Source: Numida meleagris (taxonomy: Eukaryota > Chordata > Aves > Galliformes > Numididae). From it: a stretch of 64,000 nt of DNA. Shown here piece by piece: positions 1 through 13,500 of this stretch. Made by a program: the position numbers and the translations under genes. How positions within the stretch are numbered: position 1 is the stretch's first letter; the number at the start of each line of letters is the position of its first letter. The notes beneath the pieces are model-generated. The model made no database searches and was not told where the DNA came from. It saw only the letters and a program-made list of their open reading frames with translations. The stretch is taken from assembly GCF_002078875.1 (NCBI RefSeq), contig NC_034412.1, positions 81,733,575 through 81,797,574 on the forward strand, in the 5' to 3' direction.

Positions 1-1200
1 TTCCTTTGGTAAGAAACTGAAAGCAAACACAGAACAGCTTTTCAATCTTCTGGACCACCCAACTTAAACTGAACATTGTTTCCAACTTTAATGTTATTTA
101 TTTTTCAATTATTGGTCATAGTTATACGGGTATTCCATTTTTTTTCCTAAACATGGAGGCAAAGCTTTCCACATATCGATTTGAAAAGGAGGAGATTCCT
201 AGCAGTTCCAGGCAAATTCATTAACTAAAGAACACCAAGATGTGAACACTTGAGCAGTCAACATGCACTGACCATTTTATGTTTTATATTCCTTGGACAC
301 ATCAAAACTACTAACTCTTTTTTTGTTTCAGTATTTGCCAAATTCATGAGACCTGCACTATTACTGTGCAGAGTAAGATATTAAAACATTTTCTGTAGTG
401 TTTGTATTTAGCAAAGTAATTGCAAAATCATTCTGAGCTCAGAAGCCAAAATAAAACACAATGGACAATATGCAGTCATACAACCATAATTAAAAAATGC
501 AAGTAACATGAACAAAAAAAAGATTAAAAACAGCAAACTTTCTTACAAAACAATCCCACCCACAGCTAGATTATGCAAATAAATAAATGGCACTGAATAC
601 TGCTACAAGATCAAGCCTAAGTTCCATTTTCTACCAAGTACAAAGTAAAAAAAACATATTTGTAAGGAAACACGAATTAGAACTATAGTAAAAAAGTGGT
701 GAAGGATGCTCTGTGTGAAGATATTAAGTTTCAAATGCACATTTAATTCATTAAACGACAACATAAGATTTAATGAATATAAGGTAGTATTTCTCTTGAC
801 TACTTTCTTTTGGATTAGCTCAAAGAAATCTTTTCCAGACAGGCATCTCCAGCTTCATTACATTTTTCCTTTGATTACTTCTAAGACTGTGGGTTTTCTG
901 TTTTGTTGTTATTGTTTATATGTTAACATCTTAAACACCATAATGAAGGCCCAAAGAATTACCACTGCCAATGTTATTTTGATAACCACACATTATATAC
1001 TAAGGCCTTATTGTGTGCCAGAAAGCATGGATACGAATACTCATTACTCTTGTAGCACAAACACAAAACCAAGGAGTGTGCACGCTAACAGCACTTCTCT
1101 TCAGAAAACAAATCTTGATCTTGGCTAGAGGAACAGTAGCATAATCTAGTGATTTTATTTAGATATAAAAATATTTCTACTTTTCTTTATTAAAACATGT

Positions 1201-1307
1201 AACAGACGTGTTGAGAGACATGGTTTAGTGGGGTTATATTGGTGGTAGGTGGATGGTTGGACTGGATGATCTTGTAGGTCTTTTCCAATCTTGCTAATTC
1301 TATGATA
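1201..1307 (+). mobile_element. CR1 LINE 3'-end fragment
   Basis: Shows the CR1 3' signature: a gagacatggtttagtggggtt run, ggtggatggttggact, gatcttgtaggtcttttccaa and a terminal attctatgat. It is the same subfamily as the element ending at 52012, with which it aligns closely. Heavily 5'-truncated, as usual for CR1. Confidence 0.9.
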
Positions 1308-4300
1308 ATCCTTGTGTACCTTCATTTACATTTATCTAAAATAAAGAATTTGAGATAATATATTGATAATACTACATTTTTCTGCCAGCGCTGAAAGGCT
1401 CTTCAGACTAGATCCCATCATTAAAAACTACCATGATGATCCGTAGCTCTTTTAAGACAAATATAACAGGAATCAGCAGATTTCTAACCAGCACTGATAA
1501 ATACAGTATTTAACACTATCAGATAAAACGTTACCTTTTGAATGTTTCATACTTCAAATTACCAAATTCAATGTCTTGGATCTATCCATGTATGATAAGT
1601 AGAATTTTCTAGTAATGCTTCCTCCTTCTTGAATCCATTTCAACATTCTTATCAAATACATTACATAAAACATAACAGTGCAAGCTGTCACACTGTAGAA
1701 CAGAATTAGGCCATTATCCCCACTTCTCTTCTTTGTGGATAAATTCACTATGAAGACAGCTTGTAATAGGTAGACTGGTAAGGAGATCTGCATTGAGTAA
1801 AATTCATGACAAAGAAAGCTTTGATTTTCTACTACTGCCATGACAATCCAACACCCATCCTTATTCCTAAATATTAAATCTTATGAATTTATAATTGCAG
1901 CAGACTGACAAGTTCCACTTCTTTAGTAAGACTCATTTACTTTGGAAGTACTGCTAGCATTTTAACCAGAGTACTGAATGTATGCTGAATGATCATTCTC
2001 AGGTCACCCATCTCAAAGACTTGCATCTTGCTGCAGAAATCTTTTCTTGATCAACCAACCTCCTAATTCAATTACATTTCTCCTAGTTTTGCTCTTTGTT
2101 CTCCCTCTGTATATGCACACACACAATACTTTTATTCTGCCTCTATTCAACTCTTACATAACTAAGCTAACAGCACATATTCATTGTAAAGCCTACTCCA
2201 TAACTCAAATCCAGTTGAGTTTGATTTCATTTGGCTGAGGAAAAAAGAAAACAACAAAACAATAGCATTTGTAACTGATTACAAGAATGGACAAGTTCAG
2301 CATAGCCAAAATTCTAGTGAAATATTTTTAGTGTCACAGCAGAAAGAAAAAATAAAAAGCTTTTAAGATGAACATTCCTCAGCAATATTAAGAAGAAAAT
2401 AACTCACCTTGTCATTGGTTTTGCAAAACTACAATATGTAGTTAAAAAATATTTCACATTCCATTTCCTGCAGTATCTGTGATACATATGCATAAAATAG
2501 CACAACCTTATTGCTTCATACTGCTATGAACGTTTATGTATATTATTATAACTAAGTGTCATAAAATAGCTTTCTCCCCAGTGATCCCAATCTTTATTTT
2601 TCCCTGAAGTATTTTGCATTAACCACATTCTCCACTCCGTTCCCACAGGATAAAAAATTCTGGCATATTTAAATTTATTTCAGATTTAAATCCCTTATTA
2701 TTTTTCCCTCTTTAAGAATTTTTCTAAATCATCTCTACTAACAAATTTTACTAATATGCTCTTTGCACAGTCTAAATTGGTCATCAAAAGAAGATTAAAA
2801 CAATGGACCCACTATATATATTTCATTCAGGCCAGTACTATATCTTAAACTTGAACAGTCTATGACAAAACTGGCCATACCCCAACAGCTTTTACCTTAA
2901 TTTTATATGAAAAATTTCAAAGCAAAGGTGGTAGTACACTGCATGTTGCAAAATTCACTTTCATTTTCATACAGCACTCTAGCTGAAGAAATTTTACTAA
3001 CAGTACTCTTTATTTTAGAGCCCACGGTTGTACAATTTCCTGGTTAGTTCCTAGCCCATCAAGTCTTGTCACGTGGTGTAAGATTGTGTTCTTTGGAACA
3101 GATAAAGTTCCATTGTAATCAGCCAGAAAGGTGATGATGCCCTGCTACAGCAGTTAAGACTATCAAATCTGGATACTCTCATTAATGAAAAAAGTAATAC
3201 TATTGTGATCTTTTTCCTAGGTGAAATTTACACGTCTACCATACCTACCTAAAAAGGAAAAACTGACTGGGAGACCATGCATTTGCACTTTGTGTTGGCT
3301 GAGAAATTTTGACATCTATTCTTATGACAGGACTCCACCAGCAAACAAGAAACAATCACTCCTTAATTGATAGAAAGGCTCTCTCTTTTGTAAGAGTTCT
3401 GTTTTTCTGTTTTTATAAAATCACTCAGTTCTAATGAACTTTTTTGAGTGGTATTATTTTGTCCTTTCGTCTTGTAGAGGCATAAGTGATGAGGAGAGTA
3501 CCAACATTACAAGGTATAACACAGTAGAACTTTAAAAATATTTGAGAAAATGAAACCTAAGTATTTCCTCCACTGAATTTACAAACTCATTACTATAATT
3601 AATGAGGGAAGCCAGCCTCATGAAAAGTAGAAAGTGATAGAACCAATTACTCATGGACTGGATTTAACACTAATATCAGAGTACTGAAGACCAAACAGGA
3701 ATTTTCTCTCATTTCAGAAGTATCACTGTTTTCCCAAAGCATATGTACATACGTGCTAGGATGTTTAGTTTGCTTTTGTTTTGTTGTTGTTTTTTTTAAT
3801 TCACATAATTTACTCTCTCTGTTGTTCTGCTAAGCCTTTCAGATCTTTTCTCCTACTTTAAGACGCACATTTACACCCTTTTCTTCTTTCCATTTAGCCT
3901 TTCATATCTTTACACTCAGAGAAGCAGCTACTACAAATACCCTTTCATTACATTAGCTGTTATCCTATCTTTGCAACCCTTCCCTGTGAGCCTTATCAAA
4001 CCTACAAGATGCAACCTTTTCAGTTTTGAGGTCAGTCAGCTACTTAAATCTCTTCCAGCTATCCACCATTTCTACAAAAAAAAAATCCACAGAAGGAAAA
4101 GAAGAAAAAAAACAGGAAACATCAAGTCTCTTTCTATCTGCAGTGTATTAAAACACTAATAAAAGCATTGAACCACAGCCACCAGACTTTCCCTTGTGCA
4201 TGCTACGAAGTGCTACCTTACAAAGTGCACATAGCCCTTCTGTACAACACTGTGAATTAGACATTCACAGCAAAACAGAACAAAAATGTCCTTGAACTAT

Positions 4301-4379
4301 CTGAACAGAGGGGGAAACAAAAAGAAAGAGGTAAGGATTTTGTCTCTTTATGCATTACCCTAAGAAGCCTTCAGAGCAT

Positions 4380-4830
4380 GGTCCTGTAAATACCCTTGAG
4401 CCAGGAAGGGCCTGCACCTGGGCCTGGCTGTAGCGATGAAAAGGGCTCAGCAAGTCCTAGCTTTATTCCCTGTGAGGTGGGCCAAAACAGCCGCTAGTTT
4501 AGCCGCTCAAGTACCTGCAGCAGAGAATAAACCCCGCTCTGTATTCAAGAGCGACCTTTCCCAAATAACACCGCCAGCTGAGGCCCCAACACTCTTACTA
4601 CAAGTTCGCAACAACAGGCTCGGCTCTCCCTTGCTACAGCCCTCCCTTCAGCTCTCCTCTTTGAGGCTAAATGTTGTGCTTTGTTCGTTTGCACTTCTCC
4701 TTACCACAAGGGTCCCTGTAATTGCTGCTGAGATAGTTGATGTGGCCTACCCACGGGACGCTTTGCATCTCACAATAGCGCACTGTGGCTTCCACTGAAG
4801 TTTACCCTGTATCTTACTGCACGCGTATTT
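4380..4830. promoter_or_regulatory. Small CpG-retaining patch in intron 4 (possible regulatory element)
   Basis: About 16 CpG dinucleotides in roughly 450 bases, compared with very few in the flanking AT-rich intron. It includes a short direct repeat, agccgctagttt then agccgctc. A 120-residue plus-strand open frame (4436-4798) spans it, but its composition resembles no family I recognise. CpG retention suggests low germline methylation, as at promoters or enhancers, or a recent insertion. No promoter motif decides between these. Confidence 0.35.
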
Positions 4831-5139
4831 ACCGTAATCATTCACCAGTTTAAAGAATCTAAAATTCTCTACCAGAACTGCACTGTGAAGAGAAAGTAAT
4901 GTAAGTGTGGTGCATGGCAAGCCTCCTTTTTATCGCAAGTACTCCTTCATCTGATATCCCAACTCAGAGGAACAGATAGAAATTTCAACTAAAAACACTG
5001 AAAAATGTAGTCAATGAACATCATTACCCTGCTTTAACTGTAAACAGTCGAGAACTTACGGGAAAAACAAGTGTAAATACTTCTGACAAGCCTAGAACTG
5101 AATATTAGGTTTTAATTTAATAAATATATTGAGGGAAGT

Positions 5140-5394
5140 TTGGAAAATGTTGAGATCTCACTGGCAGATACAACTCATGCTGCAGCTGTAACATTTCATC
5201 AAGTGTTGGATGTTTTATGTCATTTGTGTGGAGAAAAGAAACATTTACTGTGTCAGCAGATTCCTAAGTTTTTTCCAACTCACTTATTGACACTTGTAAA
5301 GGATTTGATCATCAGTAAAAACAAAAAGTATACCAAGAAATTGTCATCAATAATTGAATTAAGCTGTGTTGTGTTTTCATCTTTAATCTATTGA
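5140..5394 (+). other. 84-codon open frame of unknown origin, possible exon or retropseudogene fragment
   Basis: Antisense to SLIT2. The predicted 84 residues have a protein-like mix, with hydrophobic helices and a Cys/His-containing stretch (VLDVLCHLCGEKKHLLCQQI, about residues 22-41), rather than the low-complexity look of most chance frames here. The ATG follows an AT-rich run and the frame ends at a TGA at 5392-5394. I see no promoter, splice sites, poly-A tail or target-site duplication. I do not recognise a family; chance is still the most likely explanation. Confidence 0.15.
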
Positions 5395-7261
5395 CAAGCT
5401 TCAAAGTTCAGGTTTTCCCTCCTAAGCAGAGACAGATCAAAAAATACACCTCTAAAAAAGAATTCCAAAAACATCTCAACGTAGCCGTAATTCTTTAATT
5501 TCAGTTTTTACTACAGTGTTTATAAAAATATATCAGTTGAAGAGCAGCTGCTCTTTAACTAAGAACATTTCATCTGGCTTTAGCTCTGGGATGAAAAAAA
5601 GTATTCAAACATGCTTTGTAGGGCAACGTTATTACAAAAAGCATTTGTAGATCAGCATTACAACAAAAAGCATTACTAAGGACCAAGAGCAAATTAAAGC
5701 TTTCAGATGGCCTTGACTTTGATACAATGGAACATATGAAAGTAAACCTCCACTGCATCAAGTGGGTATGCATTTTTGCAGTAATGTTGCTTCCCTTGCC
5801 AATTCCATACTTCTGAAGAATTCAGACAGTACCTGCTACAACCAATGCATGATATACTGTCTGTTTCAAACACTTTTTTCTTAAAAAAAGCTCACATATT
5901 CTTACTGAACATACAGGCAAGCCTTGTGAAACAACAATCTTTAACTTTCTTTTTTTACTATTATAAATATATAGAATGTATCAACAAGAATTTTAAGTAT
6001 TTCTTTCAAATGAAAGACATGAATTCTCTATGCTCTTTATAATAATGTATGATTCAGGAAATGCTTTAGAAGCATTCAAACAAGATACGTATTTTTCCTA
6101 AGTGAGTAACTTTAGAGAAGCTTTAAAACAAATTCAATGCATTTAAACGCTATATAAATCAACATTCAGGATGAAGGGTCAACAGGGGTTAAACTGTCTG
6201 TCTTTCTTGACTACATTCATAAATGTCTTTTCTGGCCTTACTTATAGAAGCAACTGCGGTGTATCTTGGATATTAAAACCTCCAAGGAAACCAACAATAA
6301 AAGCCGCTAAGAATTTCACAAGTTTTTTTTTTTTTCCTTAGGTGTTAATTAAATGATCATTTAACACTGAAATGTAAACACAACATTTTCATCTACTGAC
6401 AGCCTAGCCTATTATAAATCCAGGGTAATAAACGTCCTGGTGTTAATACTCTGAACCAAGTTCCCACAACACACTAAGATGCCTTGTCATGTCTAAGGTT
6501 AAGCATCTAGACACAAAACAAAGATTGTGCCTACTCGACTTCCAGTTCAATTTTCCCATCGCCCAGTGACCTAGGTAACACTTTGAGCAATAAAGAATAA
6601 ATTTAATTTCTCCAGCATTTTGTGAGGATTAGGAACAATTGTTGGCCTGCAATGACTTTTTATCCTTGGATTCTTTCTCTTCCAGAGTATTCCTCCAGTT
6701 CTAAAAGAAAATTCTGATGGTTTTAGACACAGAACAAACAGAACTTTAAATTAGGCTTTTTTCAATCAATTGGAACTGTTGGAGGGGAAGCAATCAACCT
6801 TTCTTTGGACTTTTCTCAGCTATTCAGTTACTTCAGGCTTTAATCTCCCACTCACAGAAGAAGCTCACCATCATAGGAAGAAGTCTCTATACTTTCACAT
6901 TTTCCCTTGGCTCGGTTTATTCCTCTTTTCCATTTTTTTTTTCTTTAAATCAAGAAGATACAGCTCACTTAAACGTCCACTCTGTGGAAGTAGAGGCTTA
7001 AAGACATCCTCTTTATATGTAAGATTTCACACCATGTTTCTCCACCACATAATAATGGCATTTCCCCTGACATGCCTTTTTACTTTTCATTACTTCCTTC
7101 ACTGATATTCAGTTTCCCACTTAACTCCTGCCTAAAAGGTTTCCTATGTCACAATTCACCAAAGCTTTCAAGGTTAACCTTCCAGGAAGAACTCAGAGAC
7201 TTAACTCTGACTGTAACATGGTTACAGGTGATCCCAAACTTGGTACTTTCATTTTCATACT

Positions 7262-7282
7262 AAAAAAAAAAAAAAAAAAAAA
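7262..7282 (+). repeat. Poly-A run, 21 bases
   Basis: Uninterrupted A-run in intron 4. No retrocopy sequence is recognisable upstream of it, so I call it a simple repeat. Confidence 0.9.
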
Positions 7283-10189
7283 GCTGTTATTCAGTTCTCC
7301 ATTTTAATTGCTATCATATCAACAAAAACACAGAGGATAATTACTTAAGCTCAGAGACAAGGAGGTCGAGATGACCTGGACATAACTACCGAAGTAAATT
7401 GCTTAATCATTTTGAGTATCGCCATGTTATCTTAAAAGTTCTATGGCCTGAATAAGCATTTTTTTAGTGTGATTTGCATTTAAATATCAACAGCTAACAG
7501 CATAAAAATTTTTGAATGCCACAGATTATTTATGCTGGTTCAGAAGAATCACAGTAAGCTATAATTCTGTTTGCTTGATGTTTAACATGATTTCCACATT
7601 AAAGTTAAAAGAAATTATAAACAGTTTTGGAATGTTTACTAAAATGAAAGCCAAGAGGTCAAGCACCTATACAGTGCAAATAGTAAACAATAGCTTCAGT
7701 ATTGCAGATTATGTAAAGATTTAATGATCTGCTTAGCTGCAGAGTGAGTTTATAGCCCCAAAATCTCATGCAATTTGCCATGCATTTGCAGCTTTCCCCC
7801 TGCAAATGAAAAACTGCCATTACAACAAGAAGTGTCCTTTTAAAAGAAATAAAGACAAATTTAACTGCAATTTAAATATACTGCCCACTTATCTCAAAAT
7901 TAAAAACAAATAATGATATTGAGAGACTGAGTTCATAAGAATTATTTTTTCCTATTTTTTAAAATATCATACTATTATATCAAGCAGCTATGTTTAATTC
8001 TGTGCATTTGGTACACTATTTTTCATCCCTATGCAGCATCATATAGGTGGTGTGGAAATACAAAAGAATGCATAGCTCATGAAAAGCTGAAAATTGAAAA
8101 ACTGAAATTTGAACTCTAAGTAATAATGGTCAAACATAGTGATAATGCATCGTACTCACTGTTCCTCCCTCCCCTGGCCCCCATCATGATTAAATTTCAG
8201 AAGTTCATTCTGGTTCCACCAACACTTTCACTGAACTAAAGCTAAGGCTAAACGTTTGCTGTTGCTAGGATATAACGACTGCAAGTTACATATGAAATGC
8301 ATATATATGTTCTTGTTTCTGTGCTTGACAAATAAACCACCTGATGCACTGTACAAGTTTTTTCATTTCTTCCAAAATCTCTATAAAGCCATCTTGTCAT
8401 CTTTTACCATACATAAAAATGGCTTACATCTGAAGCAAAGCTGTAGCGATATTTGTTTTGCTCATTGCATTGTAAAGAGTGATTGTATTTTCAGTTTTGA
8501 AATGTCATAGCAGAGAATGAGAACCGAAGGTAGAGGTAAGAAATAGGCTGAGAGGAAAGATGCACACAGAAGCTAAGCTTCACAAAATACTCTAGTTCTG
8601 ATTTACTTTTCTCTCTAGATTAAAAAATGAACAGGTGACAGAGAAGAAAAAAAAACCAAAAACCAGTAGTCTTCATGAAGTCTTACAGAAATTTATCTCC
8701 TAGATCTTCCATACCAGAAATTAATGTCAGAGAAGAGGTATAACAAACCCAGTATGACGGGCAACTCAGTCTTTGTTACTGAGCTCTTTTGTACAGGTAA
8801 CAAACCTCAACATAAGCTGTTAAAACATCTAGCAATTCTTATATTCTTAAGTAGTTCTGTCTTAAACTATAGATTGTAATAAAAGCAAAAATAAAATTCA
8901 CAGAACTGACAATGGACTTGCAGCACATGGTACCAAACTCACTCACTCTGAAAACATTCTAGACTGGGAGAGTATGACTTCAAATTAGTGACAATACACT
9001 CCATTAGCAAATTCATGAAAATGATGTGTCCACATTGCAAGAAATAGTAATTAGTCTTGTGTGTTAAGGATTTCCTTTTAATTACTAGCTTACAATATCA
9101 CAAAGCCAAAACTGTACACTCATTTAATACAAATAATATATGGAATCACTCTTTGTTAAAAGAAAAAAAACTTTGAAAGATATTTTTTTCAAGAACTATA
9201 GCCACAGATCGAGCTAATAAGTAATACTGGTAATTAAAAGTTCACCTGTACTAGAACTGGTAAATTCCTACCAACCTTACTGGTTGGGAGCCTATTATTT
9301 GTTTCGAGAAAACAATTTAAACATTCCTGTATTTGAAATACATCACTATGGTAGAAAAAAACCACGACGTATGGAAAACTTATGTGATTCTATTCACTGT
9401 TAAAAGGATAAGACTGAAACTTCTGATGGAAAAAATAAAAATCAAGTTGTATTACATGGAGATTGCTAGAACGCTTCATGACAAACCATAAAAACCAAAA
9501 CCAATGGCAGAAAAAAAACCACTGTCAGGAAGGATCTAACAATTTCAATTAATCCATGGAGAAATGAAGAAAAAAAAATGTATCCTGTCCCAATAAATCT
9601 TTTGTTAGGCAACCAGCACACCTCCGTAATAAGGCAAAGCACAGTAATATAGCAGCACAGAGCAGAAGGAAAGCTCCCGTTACTCTGATCTAACAGCAGC
9701 TCCTCTACCAACCCTCCTGCACAAGAAGAGAGACTCACCAATAGTGCTTTCATGGAAAGGGAAACACCTCCTTGCTCCTCCTTGGATTTTTAACATCCAG
9801 AGCCACCTGTCTGCAGTTGCAGGAAGATTTCAGAGGCATGATAACAAGCATTTCCTAATGAGCAATTTCTTCACTAATTAAGGTATTCAAATTGAAGATA
9901 AATACCTTATCTACCAAATTACAACTGCAGCCTATATTGTTGTACTTACTGTTAAAAGGGATGGGATATGACAAAACCATAAATTAAGCCTCAAATATAG
10001 CTACCTTAACAATGAAGCCAGCATCTTAAAATAGTTTGAAAGTCACTGCTTTAGCATCTCATATACGTCACCTTTTTTTTCTTTATTTTCCATTCCTATC
10101 TCTGATTGCTTTTTACCTTCACCATAAGAAAAATAAAAAATGAAAAGGTATGACAGGAAATGATGCAAATCACAGGCTCCCCTGCAGCA

Positions 10190-10345
10190 GCTGGAAAAAC
10201 AGCAGAACTTTCCTTCTCCCCACGGCAGGAGCGCGTGGGGCAGCGGGCAGATGAGTGATGATGGCGGCCCGGCCGGACAACGGTAACCCTGGCAACTGTA
10301 ACCTGCAATTCCTGCCCAGCCATTGTGGGATTTATTGTGGCAGGG
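10190..10345. promoter_or_regulatory. GC-rich patch with RFX X-box, candidate enhancer/promoter
   Basis: A compact CpG-containing island inside AT-rich intron 4. It contains gatgatggcggc (YY1-like core, about 10256-10267) and, about 15 bases further on, the X-box GTAACC-CT-GGCAAC (10283-10296), which fits the RFX consensus GTNRCC(n)RGYAAC in both halves. The pairing of a GATGGCGGC core and an X-box is seen in promoters of cilia genes, but no such gene is visible nearby. Function is inferred. Confidence 0.45.
10283..10296. promoter_or_regulatory. RFX X-box motif
   Basis: GTAACCCTGGCAAC: two RFX half-sites (GTAACC and GGCAAC) with a two-base spacer, a full match to the consensus. RFX-family proteins bind this as monomer or dimer. 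It is within a CpG-retaining patch, which strengthens the case over an isolated motif. Confidence 0.55.
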
Positions 10346-10477
10346 GCCAGAGAGGCCAAGAGTAAAATGAAGCAGAGACTATGGTGTCTGACACATCTAG
10401 TACCACACACTTTAATCATAGCTGGCAGAAATTAATTCAGGAGGAATTTTTGCAAGGGCCCCCCATGCAGCATGGTT

Positions 10478-10507
10478 TGTTGTTGTTGTTGCTGCTGCTG
10501 CTGCTGT
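10478..10507 (+). repeat. Compound (GTT)n(GCT)n microsatellite
   Basis: Five GTT-type units pass directly into five GCT units, followed by ttctgg. A short trinucleotide tract about 180 bases right of the X-box patch. Not coding. Confidence 0.9.
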
Positions 10508-13500
10508 TCTGGCCTACAATTATTTCTAAATGTTTTTTTTTTTTTTTCCTTTTTTATATTTATGTTTTTTTCTTTAGTTATTAACTATTTGGTTTTTGTG
10601 TTGTTTTGCTTTTAAGTTACCAACAGACATCTCAGAACCAAGTGTTTATTTTTCCTTTAGAGCAGAAATCTTTCATTCACAATGTGTTCCTTTTCAAGTA
10701 CATCATGCTAGATATCTTTCCTTTCTAACATGCAAAATCAGAACATGTCAACCAGAAAGACTGCTTCTTTCAAAGCCAGCATTGCCCAACTCATACAAAA
10801 AAATCCTGGTCAGTAAGGGAACTTCACCTCCTTCCAAGCGCAAGAAATGAAAACTAAAAGGAACCGGCTTTGCATATAGGATCCAATACCCTTTACATGC
10901 CACTGATTTAGAAATGTATCTTTTAAAACCAAATTTTCCAAAAGCTTTGGGTCTGGTCCTTGGTATCCTGCAGCAAACGGCAATCAATGAGCTGTGCTCT
11001 AACCAGCCAAAGAAAGCAGTCAAAATCCATTTGCCTCAGCTAAGCCCTCTCCAGCTCCCTGCATTAAAGCACCCTCACGGATGCTGGGTGAGTCAGTGCG
11101 AGCGGGCACATGGGTCACTGGAAACAACGCATCCTGTTCTTGCGGGAAAAGTACTTGTTGCAGCAGGACTTGTATCACACCGTGGGATTTACAACAGCAC
11201 CTATATTTTAACATTACTGCGTCAAAACAGAGGTACATGTACATTTTTCTTTGAAAGAGATCTTGCAAGGTAAGATTAATATACCCTTCAGCACTAGTCA
11301 GACTATTTTTAGCATACTACTTCCTATTGAAACATACGTGTCAAAACACCTATGCAGATAACTCTTAATGGGAGAATCAGTTTCTGCTTTGACTAAATTA
11401 TCCATTTTAACTGGTTCCAGGAGATTTCTCAGAAGGCTGATAAATCTGAAAGAACATAACCTGAAAAATAATTCATCTAATTACCTTTGAAAATAGAGTC
11501 TCCAGACATAGGAAATAATGCACTGTCTCTTTTAAACTCCCAACCTATCGCTTTCCTTTACTTACACTTCCCATCTGTCAACAAGTGCTTGTAATTTTAT
11601 TACACTGTCCTGTAGTTTATGCAGAGTTGGTATTATTTTACAGAGTTCTGTTAATGGACTGGATAAATGGTAATGCTATTTAAACTAGTCTCCTGCTCCA
11701 GCAAACACAGCTGCAACTGTACTACTATTTCTAGGCAAACATCTTGACCTGAACATGCAGTGCTCTCTCAACCCGTCCAAAGAGAAATTGGAGCAGACAG
11801 CAAAGGGAAAGCATAGCCGGCCGCTGGCGGCAACCAACTGTGTCTAATCATAATTCATATACAGTGTACCCTCTTTCTTTTATATTGCATTTAGGCTACA
11901 CAACAAGCATATGTGCTTCTTCACCTGGCATCTCATTTACAGCCAAGGGTCAAATGGTAATTATTATTCACAGAAGCTCAATAGTATGCTGAAAACATGC
12001 AGTGCATACAATCTTTGATTAGCTGTTAAATGCCAAAAATAAATACTAAACCTAAAGTCTATTATACATTTTATTGATCATGTTTAGAGAACTTGTAATT
12101 CTCCTTCAAGACATATTCATTTGGATATAAATATGCATAAGCACATACAACAACAGATGCAAAGAAAAACCAAACCAAATTACTTTATACTCTTCATAGC
12201 GGTCGAATTATACATAATCTGAAAGTTGACCAAGTAAACATTTAACTAGTGTCAATCCTTTTGTTGCCTAGACATTTTTTAATTACAGATTTAGTTAAAT
12301 CAACCAAGATTTTTAGTATCACTCCTATTTTCTTTTAAACATGAATATATTATAACCAGACATTCACTTTCATGGTCTGATCAACAATAACCCTTAGGCA
12401 GAGGAAATTTAATACTGTGAAGACAGTGATCTCTTACTTTCCACCATATACACTATGAGCAGTTGTGTGCTTTGTCAAAAGATATTACAGATTTAAGACT
12501 AGCTTTTATCAAATATACAATTCTGAGTTAAATATATTCAAGTATGATTTTGCCTGAAGTGTGCATCCATTTTTTACTCCTGCAAATTATGGCTCATTTC
12601 TATTTTATACAAATTTAGATAACAACCTTTACACTACAGGTGGAATAATAAAATGATCATAAATCCCTTTCATTTTCCTTCCTGATGGAAGTAATATCTC
12701 TGTGACTGCTGATGGAAATTATAGAAGAAACTGAACTGTTAATATAAAAAACCACACATGAATATAACATAATAGCAGAGAAAAAATACTTTTGTTTGTT
12801 AGAACAAAAGCCTTCAGGAGCTTTCTGGTCTACTAATTTAACAACTCATTGAATCTACAGGGAAGTTCGAGAAACAAAACATGCATCCAAAGCAAAGAAA
12901 CAAAAATACACAGAAATAAATGTTTATACCAATAATAGCATCATTTTCAGTTTACCATTTCAAATTAGTAGAATAGGGGGAAAAAGAACTATTATTTTGC
13001 GATATTAGAATAGAACTCAACTCCTAAAAAATAAAAGCTTCATTATAACATTTGTTCTCAGGAACATTTTCATATACTGAAGTGAAAACAAATCAGAAGA
13101 ACTCTGCCTTCCGTCACCTACGCATTTTTCCAAGCACACAAGGGGTGAAACTCAAAAACAATGATTTCAACAGCAGTCTCACCTGAACCCTAAATAAAAG
13201 TGTCAAATACATACATTTAACTAAAATGGGGCTAAACTTCTACCATCTTTTCAAAGCCTATTTAGGCATGTCACGTTGTATCCCATTCATACCTCATCCT
13301 TTAACATAAAGTTGCTTTGTAATGTATTTTGTTACAAAAGGTGATTGTATGGATAAATGCAGAAATAACTATCTGAACTTAGTTCCATGTTCATACAGAA
13401 ACATAAATGAGTAGGTTCTTAAAATAGAGCCAATGGGTCAAAATATTTTTAAAAATTTGCCAAGAATAAAACATTATCAAACCAAAGAAAATAATCAAAC

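Noticed and set aside
706..1128. 140-codon plus-strand frame in intron 4
   Set aside because: AT-rich chance composition, no motif, no splice or promoter context.
2395..2430. Donor-like aactcacctt on the plus strand, considered as the end of a further SLIT2 exon
   Set aside because: The sequence before the donor on the minus strand does not encode the expected leucine-rich repeat, and no matching acceptor lies 72 bases away.
11089..11095. Perfect AP-1 site TGAGTCA in intron 4
   Set aside because: A seven-base match is expected several times by chance in 64 kb and there is no supporting context.
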